Made by a program: the position numbers and the translations under genes
Source of the DNA: Prevotellaceae bacterium UBA2738
Lineage (GTDB): Bacteria > Bacteroidota > Bacteroidia > Bacteroidales > Bacteroidaceae
Reading direction: 5' to 3'
Length of the DNA stretch: 64,000 nt
Assembly (NCBI GenBank): GCA_002353585.1
Contig: DEJW01000023.1
Coordinates: forward strand, 1-64,000
In this document: positions 18,218-27,590 of the stretch, one piece after another
How positions within the stretch are numbered: position 1 is the first letter of the stretch
How the letters are laid out: each line of letters begins with the position of its first letter
The notes under the pieces: generated by a model
The model's database searches: none
What the model saw: only the letters and a program-made list of their open reading frames with translations
What the model was told of the DNA's origin: nothing

Positions 18218-20779
18218 ATGAAAATTAAATCCGATTATGCTAATACTCCTATTTGGAAGGAGTTTAACGTAAAGTCAACACTCCCTAAGGAACTTGAGTG
18301 CCTTGACGAGATTGCTCACAATATGTGGTGGGTGTGGAATCCTGATGCTCAGGAGCTCTTCGCATCACTCGACAACGATGTTTATGAGCAGGTAGGTCAT
18401 AACCCAGTGCAGCTCCTTGAGCGTCTTTCTTATGACCGTAAGGAAGAGATAGTGCAGGATAAGAAGATAATGGCTAGCGTTAAGGCCGTTTATACTCACT
18501 TTAAGAACTATATGAAGGAGAAGCCAGACACTAAGCGTCCTTCAGTGGCTTACTTCTCTATGGAGTTTGGTATTCACAACTCACTCAAGATTTACTCAGG
18601 CGGTCTGGGTATGCTCGCAGGCGACTATATCAAGGAGGCATCTGACTCTAACGTCGATATGTGCGGTATTGGTTTCCTCTATCGCTTCGGCTACTTCAAG
18701 CAGAGCCTGGCTATGGATGGTCAGCAGATAGCTAACTACGATGCGCAGAACTTCAACTCTCTGCCTATCACCAAGACTCTCGACAAGGATGGCAACCAGG
18801 TAGTTGTTGACGTACCTTATATGAACTATGTAGTTCATGCCCTCGTTTGGCAGGCTAACGTAGGTCGCGTAAAGCTCTATCTGCTCGATACCGATAACGA
18901 TATGAACTCTGAGTTCGACCGTTCTATCACTCACGCACTCTATGGTGGCGACTGGGAGAACCGTCTCAAGCAGGAGATACTCCTCGGTATCGGTGGTGTG
19001 CTCATGCTCAAGAAGCTTGGCATCAAGAAGCAGGTGTACCACTGCAACGAGGGTCACGCAGCACTCTGCAACCTGCAGCGCCTCGTTGACTACATCAAGG
19101 AAGGCCTCACCTTCAACCAGGCTATGGAGGTAGTTCGCGCTTCTTCACTCTACACCGTTCACACCCCAGTGCCAGCAGGTCACGACTACTTCGACAAAGA
19201 CCTCTTCGGCAAGTACATGGGCGGCTATCCTCAGATGCTCGGCATCTCTTGGAAAGAGTTCATCGGCATGGGTCGCATCAACCCTGAAGACGACAACGAG
19301 CGCTTCTGTATGTCAACCTTCGCTTGTAACACCTGTCAGGAGGTTAACGGCGTATCTAAGCTCCACGGCTGGGTATCACAGAAGATGTTCGCAGGCATCT
19401 GGAACGGCTACTATCCAGAAGAGAACCACGTAGGCTACGTAACCAACGGTGTACACTTCCCATCATGGGTAGCATCAGAGTGGCGTAAGGTTTACGACAG
19501 ATACCTCAAGGGCGACTACTATCACGACCAGTCTAACGAAGAACTCTGGCACGGCATCTACGACTGCCCAGACACCGAGATATGGAGCACACGTAAGGCA
19601 CTCAAGGAGAAGCTCGTTAAGTATATCCGCGAGAAGTTTGCTGAGTCATGGCTCAAGAACCAGGGCGACCCTGCACGTGTAGTGTCACTCCTCAAGCTCA
19701 TCAACCCAGATGCTCTGATGATTGGCTTCTGCCGTCGTTTCGCTACCTATAAGCGTGCTCACCTTCTCTTCACCGACCTCGACCGTCTCTCTAAGATTGT
19801 CAACAACCCAGAGAAGCCAGTACTCTTCTTCTTCTCAGGTAAGGCACACCCAGCTGACGGCGCAGGACAGGGACTCATCAAGCGCATCTATGAGATATCA
19901 CAGCGTCCAGAGTTCCTCGGCAAGATTATCTTCCTCGAAGACTACGACTTCCAGCTCGCTCGCCGTCTCGTTTCAGGCGTAGATATCTGGATGAACACCC
20001 CAACACGTCCGCTCGAGGCATCAGGCACCTCTGGCGAGAAGGCTGAGATGAATGGTGTAGTAAACCTCTCAGTGCTCGACGGATGGTGGGTAGAAGGCTA
20101 TCGCGAGGGCGCTGGCTGGGCACTCAAGCAGGAGCGTACCTACCAGAACCAGGGCTATCAGGACCAGCTCGACGCAACCACTATCTACAACATGCTCGAG
20201 AACGAGATAATACCTCTCTATTACAATAAGGACAACCAGGGCATCTCTAAGGACTGGATTAAGGTAATCAAGAACTCTATCGCAACCATCGCACCTCACT
20301 ATACGATGAAGCGCCAGCTCGACGACTACTACTCTAAGTTCTACAACAAGCTTGCTGCACGCTCTAAGAAAGTCAATGCCAACGACTATCAGTTAGCAAA
20401 AGAGATAGCACAGTGGAAGGAGAATGTAGCCGAGCGTTGGGACAGCATTCAGGTAGTAAAAGCCAATACCGACGCTATCGCCAACGGCATCGAGACAGGT
20501 AAGAGTTACAAGATTACTTATGTCATCGACGAGCAGGGACTCAAGGATGCAGTAGGTCTCGAACTCGTAAGCCTCAAGAACGACCAGTACTCTGGCGACC
20601 GCCTCATCAACATGGTAGTACCATTCAAGCTCGTTAAGCATGAGGGCAACCTCTACACCTTCGAGTGCAACGTGGAAGTAAACAATGCAGGCACCTACAA
20701 GACCTGCGTGCGTATGTTCCCAAAGAACGACCTGCTTCCACACCGTCAGGACTTCTGCTACGTTAAGTGGCTCGACTAA
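18218..20779 (+). CDS. glgP: alpha-glucan (glycogen) phosphorylase
   Basis: 853 residues of the distant alpha-glucan phosphorylase subfamily common in Bacteroidetes and archaea. The start carries the [15 protein letters not shown] signature ([13 protein letters not shown], about 32-44), with [10 protein letters not shown] and [11 protein letters not shown] near 109-133. The PLP pocket reads [14 protein letters not shown] with the cofactor lysine near residue 607; the usual Met before that Lys is Glu here. The C-terminal 140 residues form an extra beta-rich domain. It releases glucose-1-phosphate from alpha-glucan ends and feeds debranching by the enzyme at 1424-3364. A terminator follows at 20830. 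Confidence 0.95.
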   Translation: MKIKSDYANTPIWKEFNVKSTLPKELECLDEIAHNMWWVWNPDAQELFASLDNDVYEQVGHNPVQLLERLSYDRKEEIVQDKKIMASVKAVYTHFKNYMKEKPDTKRPSVAYFSMEFGIHNSLKIYSGGLGMLAGDYIKEASDSNVDMCGIGFLYRFGYFKQSLAMDGQQIANYDAQNFNSLPITKTLDKDGNQVVVDVPYMNYVVHALVWQANVGRVKLYLLDTDNDMNSEFDRSITHALYGGDWENRLKQEILLGIGGVLMLKKLGIKKQVYHCNEGHAALCNLQRLVDYIKEGLTFNQAMEVVRASSLYTVHTPVPAGHDYFDKDLFGKYMGGYPQMLGISWKEFIGMGRINPEDDNERFCMSTFACNTCQEVNGVSKLHGWVSQKMFAGIWNGYYPEENHVGYVTNGVHFPSWVASEWRKVYDRYLKGDYYHDQSNEELWHGIYDCPDTEIWSTRKALKEKLVKYIREKFAESWLKNQGDPARVVSLLKLINPDALMIGFCRRFATYKRAHLLFTDLDRLSKIVNNPEKPVLFFFSGKAHPADGAGQGLIKRIYEISQRPEFLGKIIFLEDYDFQLARRLVSGVDIWMNTPTRPLEASGTSGEKAEMNGVVNLSVLDGWWVEGYREGAGWALKQERTYQNQGYQDQLDATTIYNMLENEIIPLYYNKDNQGISKDWIKVIKNSIATIAPHYTMKRQLDDYYSKFYNKLAARSKKVNANDYQLAKEIAQWKENVAERWDSIQVVKANTDAIANGIETGKSYKITYVIDEQGLKDAVGLELVSLKNDQYSGDRLINMVVPFKLVKHEGNLYTFECNVEVNNAGTYKTCVRMFPKNDLLPHRQDFCYVKWLD

Positions 20780-20829
20780 AAGACCCCCTCATTCCCCCTA
20801 TGTAGGGGGATGAGTTTCACATAAAAAAG

Positions 20830-20863
20830 CACCGCAAGCTACCACAGCTTGCGGTGTTTTTTT
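20830..20863 (+). terminator. intrinsic terminator of glgP
   Basis: CACCGCAAGCT and AGCTTGCGGTG form a perfect 11-bp stem with a 5-base loop, followed by seven Ts. Confidence 0.92.
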
Positions 20864-20897
20864 GTTGCCTTTAGTAGCATAGCCACCATCTGCGGAT

Positions 20898-21022
20898 GCT
20901 AAGTAACCGCACGTGGAAGCAAAGTAACCGCATGTAGAAGCATTGCCTCTGCATGCAGAAGCATTACTTCTGCAGCTAAAAGCATTACTTTTATCTCTAA
21001 AAGCATTACTTTTATATATAAC
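20898..21022. repeat. 21-bp degenerate tandem array with covarying hairpins
   Basis: Six units of exactly 21 bp, each starting with GC, starting at 20898, 20919, 20940, 20961, 20982 and 21003. Across unit boundaries they form hairpins round a CATTA or CATTG loop: TGCAGAAG/CTTCTGCA at 20954-20974 and TAAAAG/CTTTTA at 20977-20993 and 20998-21014. Both arms change together between units. Spacers and unique sequences are absent, so it is not a CRISPR. Confidence 0.8.
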
Positions 21023-21058
21023 GACAACCGTGACAACTTTGGACAATTAAGTTTTGGT

Positions 21059-21115
21059 ATTTTGGCAAACCTGCCAAAATGATATAAAAAACAGTTTAGC
21101 AGGTTTGCTAAACTG
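21059..21115. repeat. twin hairpins with complementary loops
   Basis: Hairpin 1 is ATTTTGGCA/TGCCAAAAT round AACC (21059-21080). Hairpin 2 is CAGTTTAGCA/TGCTAAACTG round GGTT (21092-21115). The loops are complementary, and GCAAACCTGC in the first is the reverse complement of GCAGGTTTGC in the second, so alternative pairing is possible. Confidence 0.75.
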
Positions 21116-21173
21116 ACCTTTTTCAGTTGTTCCCTTGTTGTCCTTGTTGTCTTTTTTATAATTTTCGCGATAT

Positions 21174-21472
21174 ACCTCCTAAGGTCACTAATTGGGCGCT
21201 CATCCCAGTGTTTATGCGGCTTCCCGATAGTGACCTCTTTTCGAGAGAGGTCACTTAAAGGTCACTTAAGGGTCACTACAGAGGTCACTATATTATAAAA
21301 GAATTACTGCACACTAATTAATTCCTAATTTCTAATTTCTAATTAATAATTTCTAATTAATAATTAAGGTGAGGTAAAAAGTGACCTCTAAGTGACCTGT
21401 CGCCAAACATAGGTCACTATCCTCAGCCCAGTATTTATGCGCCTTGAGAGCATTTTAGTGACCTTAGGAGGT
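21174..21472. repeat. 299-bp element with 18-bp terminal inverted repeats and AGGTCACT boxes
   Basis: ACCTCCTAAGGTCACTAA (21174-21191) is repeated perfectly in inverted orientation at 21455-21472. Between them AGGTCACT boxes occur in both orientations at 21182, 21229, 21248, 21259, 21271 (7 of 8), 21282, 21380, 21391, 21411 and 21457. The central cluster repeats at 11-12 bp, one helical turn. Two direct copies of CCCAGTRTTTATGCGSCTT (about 21205 and 21427) lie inside. No open frame is present. A MITE or a protein-binding iteron array are both possible. Confidence 0.75.
21320..21365. repeat. heptamer tandem array (AATTTCT/AATTAAT units)
   Basis: AATT recurs at 21320, 21327, 21334, 21341, 21348, 21355 and 21362, an exact 7-bp period with alternating TCT and AAT tails. 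It lies inside the 299-bp element. Confidence 0.75.
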
Positions 21473-21517
21473 TATTTTTCAAAACACCTTATTTTTATTT
21501 ATAGAAGAAAATATTTC

Positions 21518-21561
21518 TCTCCACTTTCTTTGTTGTTTCGAAACTTTTTCTTAATTTTGCA
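21518..21561 (+). promoter_or_regulatory. 44-bp promoter-bearing direct repeat, copy 1
   Basis: Identical over 44 bp to 22055-22098. It contains TTTG (21529-21532), 19 bp, TAATTTTG (21552-21559), a consensus Bacteroidetes promoter, 28 bp before the ATG at 21587. Confidence 0.8.
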
Positions 21562-21586
21562 GGTGGAGATATAAAGTGTAGAAATT

Positions 21587-21814
21587 ATGAATGCAATTTC
21601 TTTAAATAACCTTTGGAGTTATATACAGGGTCTATCCTTAACTGCAAACAACCGCCGTTGGCTTGCAGATAGACTGATTGAAACACCCTCTGACACAGTT
21701 ATGGAGGACAATGAAATAAGAAAAGACATGAAGGAAGCATTTTCCAAAATTGATGGAATCAATAAAGGAACGGTAGAAACCAGAGACGTGGAGGAATTGC
21801 TTAATGAGTTGTAA
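21587..21814 (+). CDS. small protein, possible antitoxin-like component
   Basis: 75 residues, strongly helical and charged at the end (TRDVEELLNEL). The opening MNAISLNNLWSYIQGLSLTANNRRWLADRL resembles short Bacteroidetes proteins often annotated as antitoxin-like; this is recollection of a type, not a proven hit. It is flanked by a consensus promoter and a strong terminator at 21884, so it is a self-contained monocistronic unit. No toxin gene follows; only a fragment of an open frame remains at 21941-22033. Confidence 0.7.
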   Translation: MNAISLNNLWSYIQGLSLTANNRRWLADRLIETPSDTVMEDNEIRKDMKEAFSKIDGINKGTVETRDVEELLNEL

Positions 21815-21883
21815 GATCATCGCAGAGCACTATTTCTGATAAAGAAATAAAGCGACTTATAAAGTTGACGACATTATAAATAG

Positions 21884-21911
21884 GAGAAACCCTGAGGTTT
21901 CTCTTTTTTTT
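21884..21911 (+). terminator. intrinsic terminator
   Basis: GAGAAACC/GGTTTCTC stem with a CTGA loop, followed by eight Ts. It closes the 75-residue ORF unit. Confidence 0.9.
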
Positions 21912-21940
21912 ATTTCTTCATTGCTTTAATTCATTCTTGA

Positions 21941-22033
21941 CTTAGACTTTTGTGCCAGAAGTACCACACCCTACAGTTTGTCTATACCAAAGATGCCCTC
22001 GACGGCATACTCGCCGCCATCGAGGTGGTGTAA
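21941..22033 (+). pseudogene. C-terminal gene fragment, family unknown
   Basis: A 30-codon open frame without a start, preceded by an in-frame TGA and ending at TAA. It reads like a protein C-terminus (YHTLQFVYTKDALDGILAAI). Its GC-rich, codon-biased composition contrasts with the AT-rich surroundings, which suggests a remnant of a lost gene. The source family is not recognised. Confidence 0.4.
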
Positions 22034-22054
22034 AAGCTGTCGTATCGATTTTTT

Positions 22055-22098
22055 TCTCCACTTTCTTTGTTGTTTCGAAACTTTTTCTTAATTTTGCA
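22055..22098 (+). promoter_or_regulatory. 44-bp promoter-bearing direct repeat, copy 2
   Basis: Exact copy of 21518-21561, with TTTG at 22066-22069 and TAATTTTG at 22089-22096. Only an 11-codon frame follows before the palindrome at 22180, so it may serve the methyltransferase at 22425 with a leader of over 300 nt. Confidence 0.75.
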
Positions 22099-22179
22099 AT
22101 CAATCACTGGCAATATGGCTTTAGTGAAAGTCGCTGGTGTGACTTATTGATATATATTTAGCGTTGGCTATTATTCAAA

Positions 22180-22296
22180 AACGTTCAGAAACTTGCCGGT
22201 AGAAGAACATAGTTTGTGATAATGGTAACGCCTGCTGTAATAGTGGGCGTTTTCCTGTTTTCAAACTATAGGTTTCCGGCAAGTACCTTGAACGTT
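22180..22296. repeat. 117-bp imperfect palindrome upstream of the methyltransferase
   Basis: Nested complementary arms: AACGTTC/GAACGTT (22180/22290), ACTTGCCGG/CCGGCAAGT (22191/22276), ATAGTTTG/CAAACTAT and AACGCC/GGCGTT near the centre. A second short hairpin, GGACAGCGAAAGCGTCC, follows at 22297, with GTGTAT/ATACAC at about 22320. It may be a structured RNA leader or a small mobile palindrome. There is no gene from 22099 to 22424. Confidence 0.7.
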
Positions 22297-22424
22297 GGAC
22301 AGCGAAAGCGTCCACGTTTTGTGTATTTATACACGAGGTGCTTGCAGGATTTTTTGTTTTGTGGCTCGACGCATTGATATAAAAGTAACTGAAACTAAAA
22401 AACTTTTTTATTAGTGCTAATGCT

Positions 22425-24329
22425 ATGGCTAAATCATTGATTGAAGAACTGCCTCGCATCGTGAGCGAGGGCAGGCGAGAGGCTGCGCAGATACTTGATC
22501 GCCTGAGTAGTGGAACACAGATTGGTTTGCAGACAAACGAACTGGTGTTGCCAAGTAAGGATATTAGTGGATTGTTTAAGGGCAATTCTCCCCAGATACC
22601 TAATGCCTTCAATATGGCAGGGGGTAATGGCGAATGGATGAATCGTCTTATCTATGGTGACAATCTCTTGGCTATGCAGGCTCTTCTTGCTGGTGATGCG
22701 CAGACGGGGTTGCCCTCACTACGTGGTAAAGTGGATTTGATATATATCGACCCGCCTTTTGACTCAAAGGCGGATTATAGAACAAAGATTTCTTTGCCAG
22801 GAACTGATATTCAGCAAAAGCCAACTGTGATAGAGCAGTTCGCTTATGCGGATACTTGGGAGCAAGGAACGATATCATATCTGAAAATGATATGCCCTAG
22901 ACTTTTTCTTATGAAGGAATTATTATCAGAGAGAGGTAGTATATATGTCCATATTGATTGGCATGTTGGGCACTATGTAAAACTGCTATTGGATGAAATC
23001 TTGGAGAAATATAATTTCGTAAATGAAATAATATGGTGTTATTCAGGTCCATCGTCTAGCACAAATTGTTTTAGTAGGAAACATGATGTTATATTACTAT
23101 ATGGAAAGGGTAGTAATCGTCTGTTTAATATGCAATACCTTAAACATAAAAGTGGTATTCATAATACTGGTCAGGTTTTTGGAAGTATAGATGGTGATGC
23201 TGGGCGTGTAGAAGAGTTGTTGGATTTAGGAAAGAAATGTGAGGATTGGTGGATAGACATCTATACAGGGGACAGATATAGAAGTGAATTAGTTGGTTAT
23301 GCCACTCAAAAACCCGAAAAACTTCTTGAACGCATAATCAAAGCATCATCCAATGAAGGTGATTTGGTATGTGATTTCTTTGGAGGCAGTGGTACAACGG
23401 CAGCTGTAGCAGAGCGATTAGGAAGACGTTGGATAACTTGCGATATAGGCAAGCCTGCTTCACTTGTTATGCGCAAGCGATTCATTGACCAAGAGGTAAA
23501 ACCATTCCTATACCAGAGTATAGGCGACTATCAGAAGGAGGCATTTAAGAACAATAAGAGATATAAGCATGTTGGTGACCTGAGCCAAGTGATATTGGGA
23601 CTTTATGGTGCCTTGCCATTTACACCTGAGCAGACAAACGACAGAAACTTTGGTTACGTAAAAGGTACGCGAACATTGGTTATGGTGGATTCGCCAAACA
23701 GACTGACAACAGCTAATACCATCCGCAGGGCTGTAGAGGCTAAAGCAAGTCTGCTGGGTGGCGACTGGGAAAAGGTGATAGTATTAGGTTGGAACTTCGC
23801 CTTTGACATTTCGCAGGCTATTCAGAAATATGAATCGTCAAACGTGGAGGTGCTTGTTATTCCACCAGACCTGCTTGATAAACTGGCAAAAAAGGGATAC
23901 AAGAAACTGATAGACGACCGTTCTGTGCGTTTCTCTTCTCTGCAATATCTTGTAGCGAAACCTTTGCAGGTAAAGAGAAATGGAGAGATGGACGAGATAG
24001 ACATAGAACTGGATAATTATGTTCTGCTGTCACCAGACAATATTCCTCTTGACGATAAGGATAAGGTGAAGCTACAACAGGTGATGAATGACGACCCCCT
24101 GTCGCTGATAGAATATTGGAGCATAGACCCTGACTATGACGGCATCACATTCCGTTCTACATGGCAGGACTACAGAGAGAATGTAGAAAATGATGAGGAC
24201 CCTCTGCACTGTGTGTATAAGACAAGACTTAAGGTGGCTCACAAGGAGCAACGTAAAGTGTGCATCAAGGCAGTAGATGTGTTTGGTTTTGAAAGTCAGG
24301 TGGTACTTAGTTTGGTTCATAATTCATAG
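22425..24329 (+). CDS. type III-like DNA methyltransferase (Mod), beta-class
   Basis: 634 residues. Motif [13 protein letters not shown] (about 108-118) precedes motif [17 protein letters not shown] (about 320-335), the order of beta-class N6-adenine or N4-cytosine methyltransferases. Flanking regions, including a target-recognition section between the motifs and a long C-terminal tail, match Mod subunits of type III systems. The companion helicase-nuclease gene starts 9 bp later. Mod reads the recognition sequence and methylates host DNA. The recognition site cannot be deduced. The gene lies between core genes glgP and the PpiD-like gene, with repeats on both sides, as expected for an acquired defence cassette. 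Confidence 0.92.
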   Translation: MAKSLIEELPRIVSEGRREAAQILDRLSSGTQIGLQTNELVLPSKDISGLFKGNSPQIPNAFNMAGGNGEWMNRLIYGDNLLAMQALLAGDAQTGLPSLRGKVDLIYIDPPFDSKADYRTKISLPGTDIQQKPTVIEQFAYADTWEQGTISYLKMICPRLFLMKELLSERGSIYVHIDWHVGHYVKLLLDEILEKYNFVNEIIWCYSGPSSSTNCFSRKHDVILLYGKGSNRLFNMQYLKHKSGIHNTGQVFGSIDGDAGRVEELLDLGKKCEDWWIDIYTGDRYRSELVGYATQKPEKLLERIIKASSNEGDLVCDFFGGSGTTAAVAERLGRRWITCDIGKPASLVMRKRFIDQEVKPFLYQSIGDYQKEAFKNNKRYKHVGDLSQVILGLYGALPFTPEQTNDRNFGYVKGTRTLVMVDSPNRLTTANTIRRAVEAKASLLGGDWEKVIVLGWNFAFDISQAIQKYESSNVEVLVIPPDLLDKLAKKGYKKLIDDRSVRFSSLQYLVAKPLQVKRNGEMDEIDIELDNYVLLSPDNIPLDDKDKVKLQQVMNDDPLSLIEYWSIDPDYDGITFRSTWQDYRENVENDEDPLHCVYKTRLKVAHKEQRKVCIKAVDVFGFESQVVLSLVHNS

Positions 24330-24338
24330 TTCATAGTT
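24316..24338. repeat. heptamer tandem array at the mod-res junction
   Basis: TTCATA recurs at 24316, 24323 and 24330 with a 7-bp period. The array supplies the last codons and TAG stop of the methyltransferase and runs up to the ATG of the next gene. Confidence 0.7.
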
Positions 24339-27242
24339 ATGAGAGTAATGAAAAATGAGGTGGTTGCTCCGCTGGAGTTGGCGAAGCGACTTAGCTATAT
24401 AGTAAACGAGGCATGGGAGAGTGGCGAGATGCTGGATAGTGTAACTCCAGTTACTCAGGACTTGCTGAAATATTGGTTCTCAGAAGAACACTGCTCATTA
24501 AGAAACAGAAATTTCCATGCAGGACAGAGGCAGGCGATACTGAACATAGTTTACCTGCATGAGGTAATGGGTGTAAAGAATGTGCTGGAGAATTATGAGA
24601 AAGTATGTTCTGACCTTATGCCAATGTTAGATTTAGGTACATTGGCGCAAGCAAAATACCAAATGCCTAAGTATGCTGTGAAGATGGCTACTGGCACAGG
24701 CAAGACGTGGGTGATGCATGCCTTGCTGATATGGCAGATGCTGAATGCCAGACATGAGGATGTAAAGAGTGGCAGGTTTACAAAGAACTTCTTGATTGTC
24801 GCTCCTGGTCTGATAGTATATGACAGACTGCTTGATGCCTTCTGTGGAAGAATAGAGCGAGGCAAGGAAGAGCGCAATATAGAAACGAATGATTTCTATC
24901 TGAATCAAGAGGTGTTTCTGCCAATACACTACAGGCAGGAGGTGTTCTCATTCATTCAGAATAATGTGGTGACAAAAGAAGATGGCATAGGAAGGAAGAC
25001 CACAGGCGACGGAATGATAGCCTTAACAAACTGGCATCTGTTTGAGAACCAGATAAACGATGAAACGGGAACTACAGACACTGGTGACGTTTCGGCAATA
25101 ATAGACGAACTGTTGCCAATACGCCCAGGCAAGGCTACTGGCAACGACCTCGGAATGCTCGACCGCAGATACCTGAGAGGCTCAGAACTGGAGTATCTGG
25201 CAGAGTTAGAGGATATTATGGTGATAAACGATGAGGCTCACCATATACATGAATTGAAGCGCAATGGAGAGATAGAAGAGGTGGAATGGCAGAAAGGACT
25301 TAACGCCATAGCGGAGAAGAAAGGAGAGCGATTCTTCCAGATAGATTTCTCTGCAACACCTTATGACACAAGGGGTGTAGGAAAGAACCTGAAGAAACTA
25401 TACTTCCCACATATCGTTGTAGATTTTGACCTCGCAACGGCTATGCGCAAAGGTTTGGTAAAGACACTATTGCTGGATAAGCGTCAGGAACTGACAGAAT
25501 TGGAAAACTTGGACTATAGGGCAATTCGTGATGATAGAGGCAAGGTGTGCGACCTGAGTGACGGACAGAGACTGATGCTGAGAGCGGGATTGAAGAAGTT
25601 GCAGATGCTTGAACATGATTTTATAGAAGTAGATGCAGAGAAGAATCCTAAGATGCTGGTTATATGTGAAGACACAACAGTAGCTCCATACGTTGCAAGG
25701 CTGATGGAAGAAGAAGGCTTGACGCCAGAAGATGTGGTTACGATAGACAGTAACACTAAAGGCGAAGTGTCGGAAGCAGAATGGAAAGAAACAAAGAAAA
25801 AACTCTTTGACATTGATAGATATAAAAAGCCGAAGGTTATAATCTCTGTTTTGATGTTGCGTGAAGGATTTGATGTGAATAATATCTGCGTCATAGTACC
25901 GTTACGCTCGACAGAGGCACCTATATTGCTTGAGCAGGTGATAGGACGAGGATTGAGACTGATGTGGCGTGAACCTGAATATCAGAGTCTGAAGGATGAT
26001 GATAGAAAGAGGGTGTTACATCTTCACACTCAGCCAAAAACTTATATAGACATGCTTAGCATCATAGAGCATCCAGCCTTTATAAAGTTTTACGAAGAAC
26101 TGTTTGCAGAAGGACTGGCTGTGGAAGATACAGGCGAACCAGGCGATGGTGGCTCTACTGGTGATATTATAAAGGTAGGACTGGTGGAAGGATTTGAAAG
26201 ATTTGACTTTGCATGGCCAATAATTGTGAGAGAGGCAGAGGATGAACTTGAGGATGTGGAGATAGATATAAACACTTTACAGCCTTTCACTGCTTTCTCA
26301 TTAGAACGCTTGCGTCAGTTCCTCGCACAAGAGGGAGAAACGTTTATCTCACAAGAAGCTATATCAAAGACCCAGTTCGGACGTTATAAGGTAACAGCGA
26401 ATCTGTTTAATGCTACAAGTTATAACGAATATCTGCAAAAGTTACTCCGTACAATTACTCTAAGATTCGACAGAATATCAGCGCATAAGAATATTGCAGT
26501 ACCAAATATGCAGATAAACGAGGCAAGTGTGATAGCTGCTGTTGACATCTATATCCGCACTCGTTTGTTTGGTCAGCCATTTAATCCATTCAATGGTAAT
26601 GACTGGAAGATACTACTATCCAAGGATGCAATAGTGACGAAGCATATAATAGAGGAAATGGCTCGTGCGATATTCAACCTGCAAAACAATATTATGACAA
26701 CAGATGCGCAAGTGATGCATACATTATTCTCTTCTGTGCCTGAGATAAAGATGCGAGAATCATTCTCAACGGAAACTCATAAGACTATTTATGAACGTCA
26801 AGGCTATCCGTCGCATGGTGGGGGATTGGAAAAAGCTTTCATAGAGTTCTTGGATAAAGATGGTGAAGTGGAGAGATTCTTGAAAATAAATGAGAGTATG
26901 CACAGTTTTGCCGTTATATACTACATGCGTAATGATGGACTAATGGCAACATACCACCCAGACTTTATTGCAGCGACTTCAGACAAGATTTATCTGATTG
27001 AAACAAAGGGTAATGATAAAGTATTTGATAAGAATGTACGCCAGAAGCAGACTGCTGCGATAGAATGGGTTCGCAAAACAAATGAACTGAATCCTACTGA
27101 AAGAATGAATAGAAAGTGGGAATATGTTCTGATTAGCGAGGATAATTTCTATAGTTTGTCAGCTAATGGTGCCACACTTACCGATATTTGCGACAGATGT
27201 AAAGTCTCTTTATCAGCTATGACTGGAAACCTCTTTGCTTAA
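24339..27242 (+). CDS. type III-like restriction helicase-endonuclease (Res)
   Basis: 967 residues. It contains an SF2 helicase core with Walker A ATGTGKTW (about 116-123), Walker B INDEAHH (about 294-300), SATP motif III (FSATPYDT) and motif VI IGRGLRLM. At the C-terminus PDFIAATSDKIYLIETKG (about 873-890) has the PD-(D/E)xK nuclease pattern. Res subunits translocate or diffuse on DNA with Mod and cut unmodified DNA. The start at 24339 (MRV) or the Met three codons later are both feasible. No third gene follows; after the stop comes a hairpin at 27268. Confidence 0.92.
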   Translation: MRVMKNEVVAPLELAKRLSYIVNEAWESGEMLDSVTPVTQDLLKYWFSEEHCSLRNRNFHAGQRQAILNIVYLHEVMGVKNVLENYEKVCSDLMPMLDLGTLAQAKYQMPKYAVKMATGTGKTWVMHALLIWQMLNARHEDVKSGRFTKNFLIVAPGLIVYDRLLDAFCGRIERGKEERNIETNDFYLNQEVFLPIHYRQEVFSFIQNNVVTKEDGIGRKTTGDGMIALTNWHLFENQINDETGTTDTGDVSAIIDELLPIRPGKATGNDLGMLDRRYLRGSELEYLAELEDIMVINDEAHHIHELKRNGEIEEVEWQKGLNAIAEKKGERFFQIDFSATPYDTRGVGKNLKKLYFPHIVVDFDLATAMRKGLVKTLLLDKRQELTELENLDYRAIRDDRGKVCDLSDGQRLMLRAGLKKLQMLEHDFIEVDAEKNPKMLVICEDTTVAPYVARLMEEEGLTPEDVVTIDSNTKGEVSEAEWKETKKKLFDIDRYKKPKVIISVLMLREGFDVNNICVIVPLRSTEAPILLEQVIGRGLRLMWREPEYQSLKDDDRKRVLHLHTQPKTYIDMLSIIEHPAFIKFYEELFAEGLAVEDTGEPGDGGSTGDIIKVGLVEGFERFDFAWPIIVREAEDELEDVEIDINTLQPFTAFSLERLRQFLAQEGETFISQEAISKTQFGRYKVTANLFNATSYNEYLQKLLRTITLRFDRISAHKNIAVPNMQINEASVIAAVDIYIRTRLFGQPFNPFNGNDWKILLSKDAIVTKHIIEEMARAIFNLQNNIMTTDAQVMHTLFSSVPEIKMRESFSTETHKTIYERQGYPSHGGGLEKAFIEFLDKDGEVERFLKINESMHSFAVIYYMRNDGLMATYHPDFIAATSDKIYLIETKGNDKVFDKNVRQKQTAAIEWVRKTNELNPTERMNRKWEYVLISEDNFYSLSANGATLTDICDRCKVSLSAMTGNLFA

Positions 27243-27267
27243 ATAGTGATGTTAAGATAATATCAAC

Positions 27268-27302
27268 CCAGCGCCCTGCTCAATAATAGAGTGGGGCGCT
27301 GG
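27268..27302. terminator. hairpin after the restriction gene
   Basis: CCAGCGCCC/GGGCGCTGG, a 9-bp GC-rich stem with a 17-base loop, 25 bp after the stop. No T-run follows, so termination is only probable. Confidence 0.55.
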
Positions 27303-27338
27303 TGTGTCATAGCGTTGAGACAATAAGATTTCCCCTAA

Positions 27339-27452
27339 AGATTTGGAGAAAAGGAAAAAAAATGTAAATTTCCAAGACCAAATTTTTTATATGGAGATGC
27401 TGCCAACAAACGAATTGATGAACTGGAGGCAAAACTGAAAGAGGCTAGATAG
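27339..27452 (+). pseudogene. C-terminal gene fragment
   Basis: A 37-codon frame with no start that reads like a protein tail: FPRPNFLYGDAANKRIDEL, then a short coiled-coil EAKLKEAR and TAG. An in-frame TAA lies just before it. It sits in the 348-bp gap behind the restriction gene, beside CTAGA-rich repeats. It could be a remnant of a lost accessory gene. Confidence 0.4.
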
Positions 27453-27522
27453 ACTATATTTCCCAGATAGACTAGAATTGTTAGAAAGGATAAAATTACT
27501 AGAAAGACTAGATAGATAAAAT

Positions 27523-27558
27523 AAGAGTGCGCTTAGCCGTTTGGCTGAGCGCACTCTT
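27523..27558. terminator. strong bidirectional terminator hairpin
   Basis: AAGAGTGCGCT and AGCGCACTCTT flank an inner TAGCC/GGCT stem with a short loop. It lies 33 bp beyond the stop of the minus-strand PpiD-like gene and the flanks are AT-rich, so it can end transcription of either strand. Confidence 0.8.
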
Positions 27559-27590
27559 GGGTTATTATTTAATTTAAGGAGAGGTCGGGA

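Noticed and set aside
20898..21022. Possible CRISPR array
   Set aside because: Units are contiguous 21-mers with no unique spacers, and no cas genes are present.
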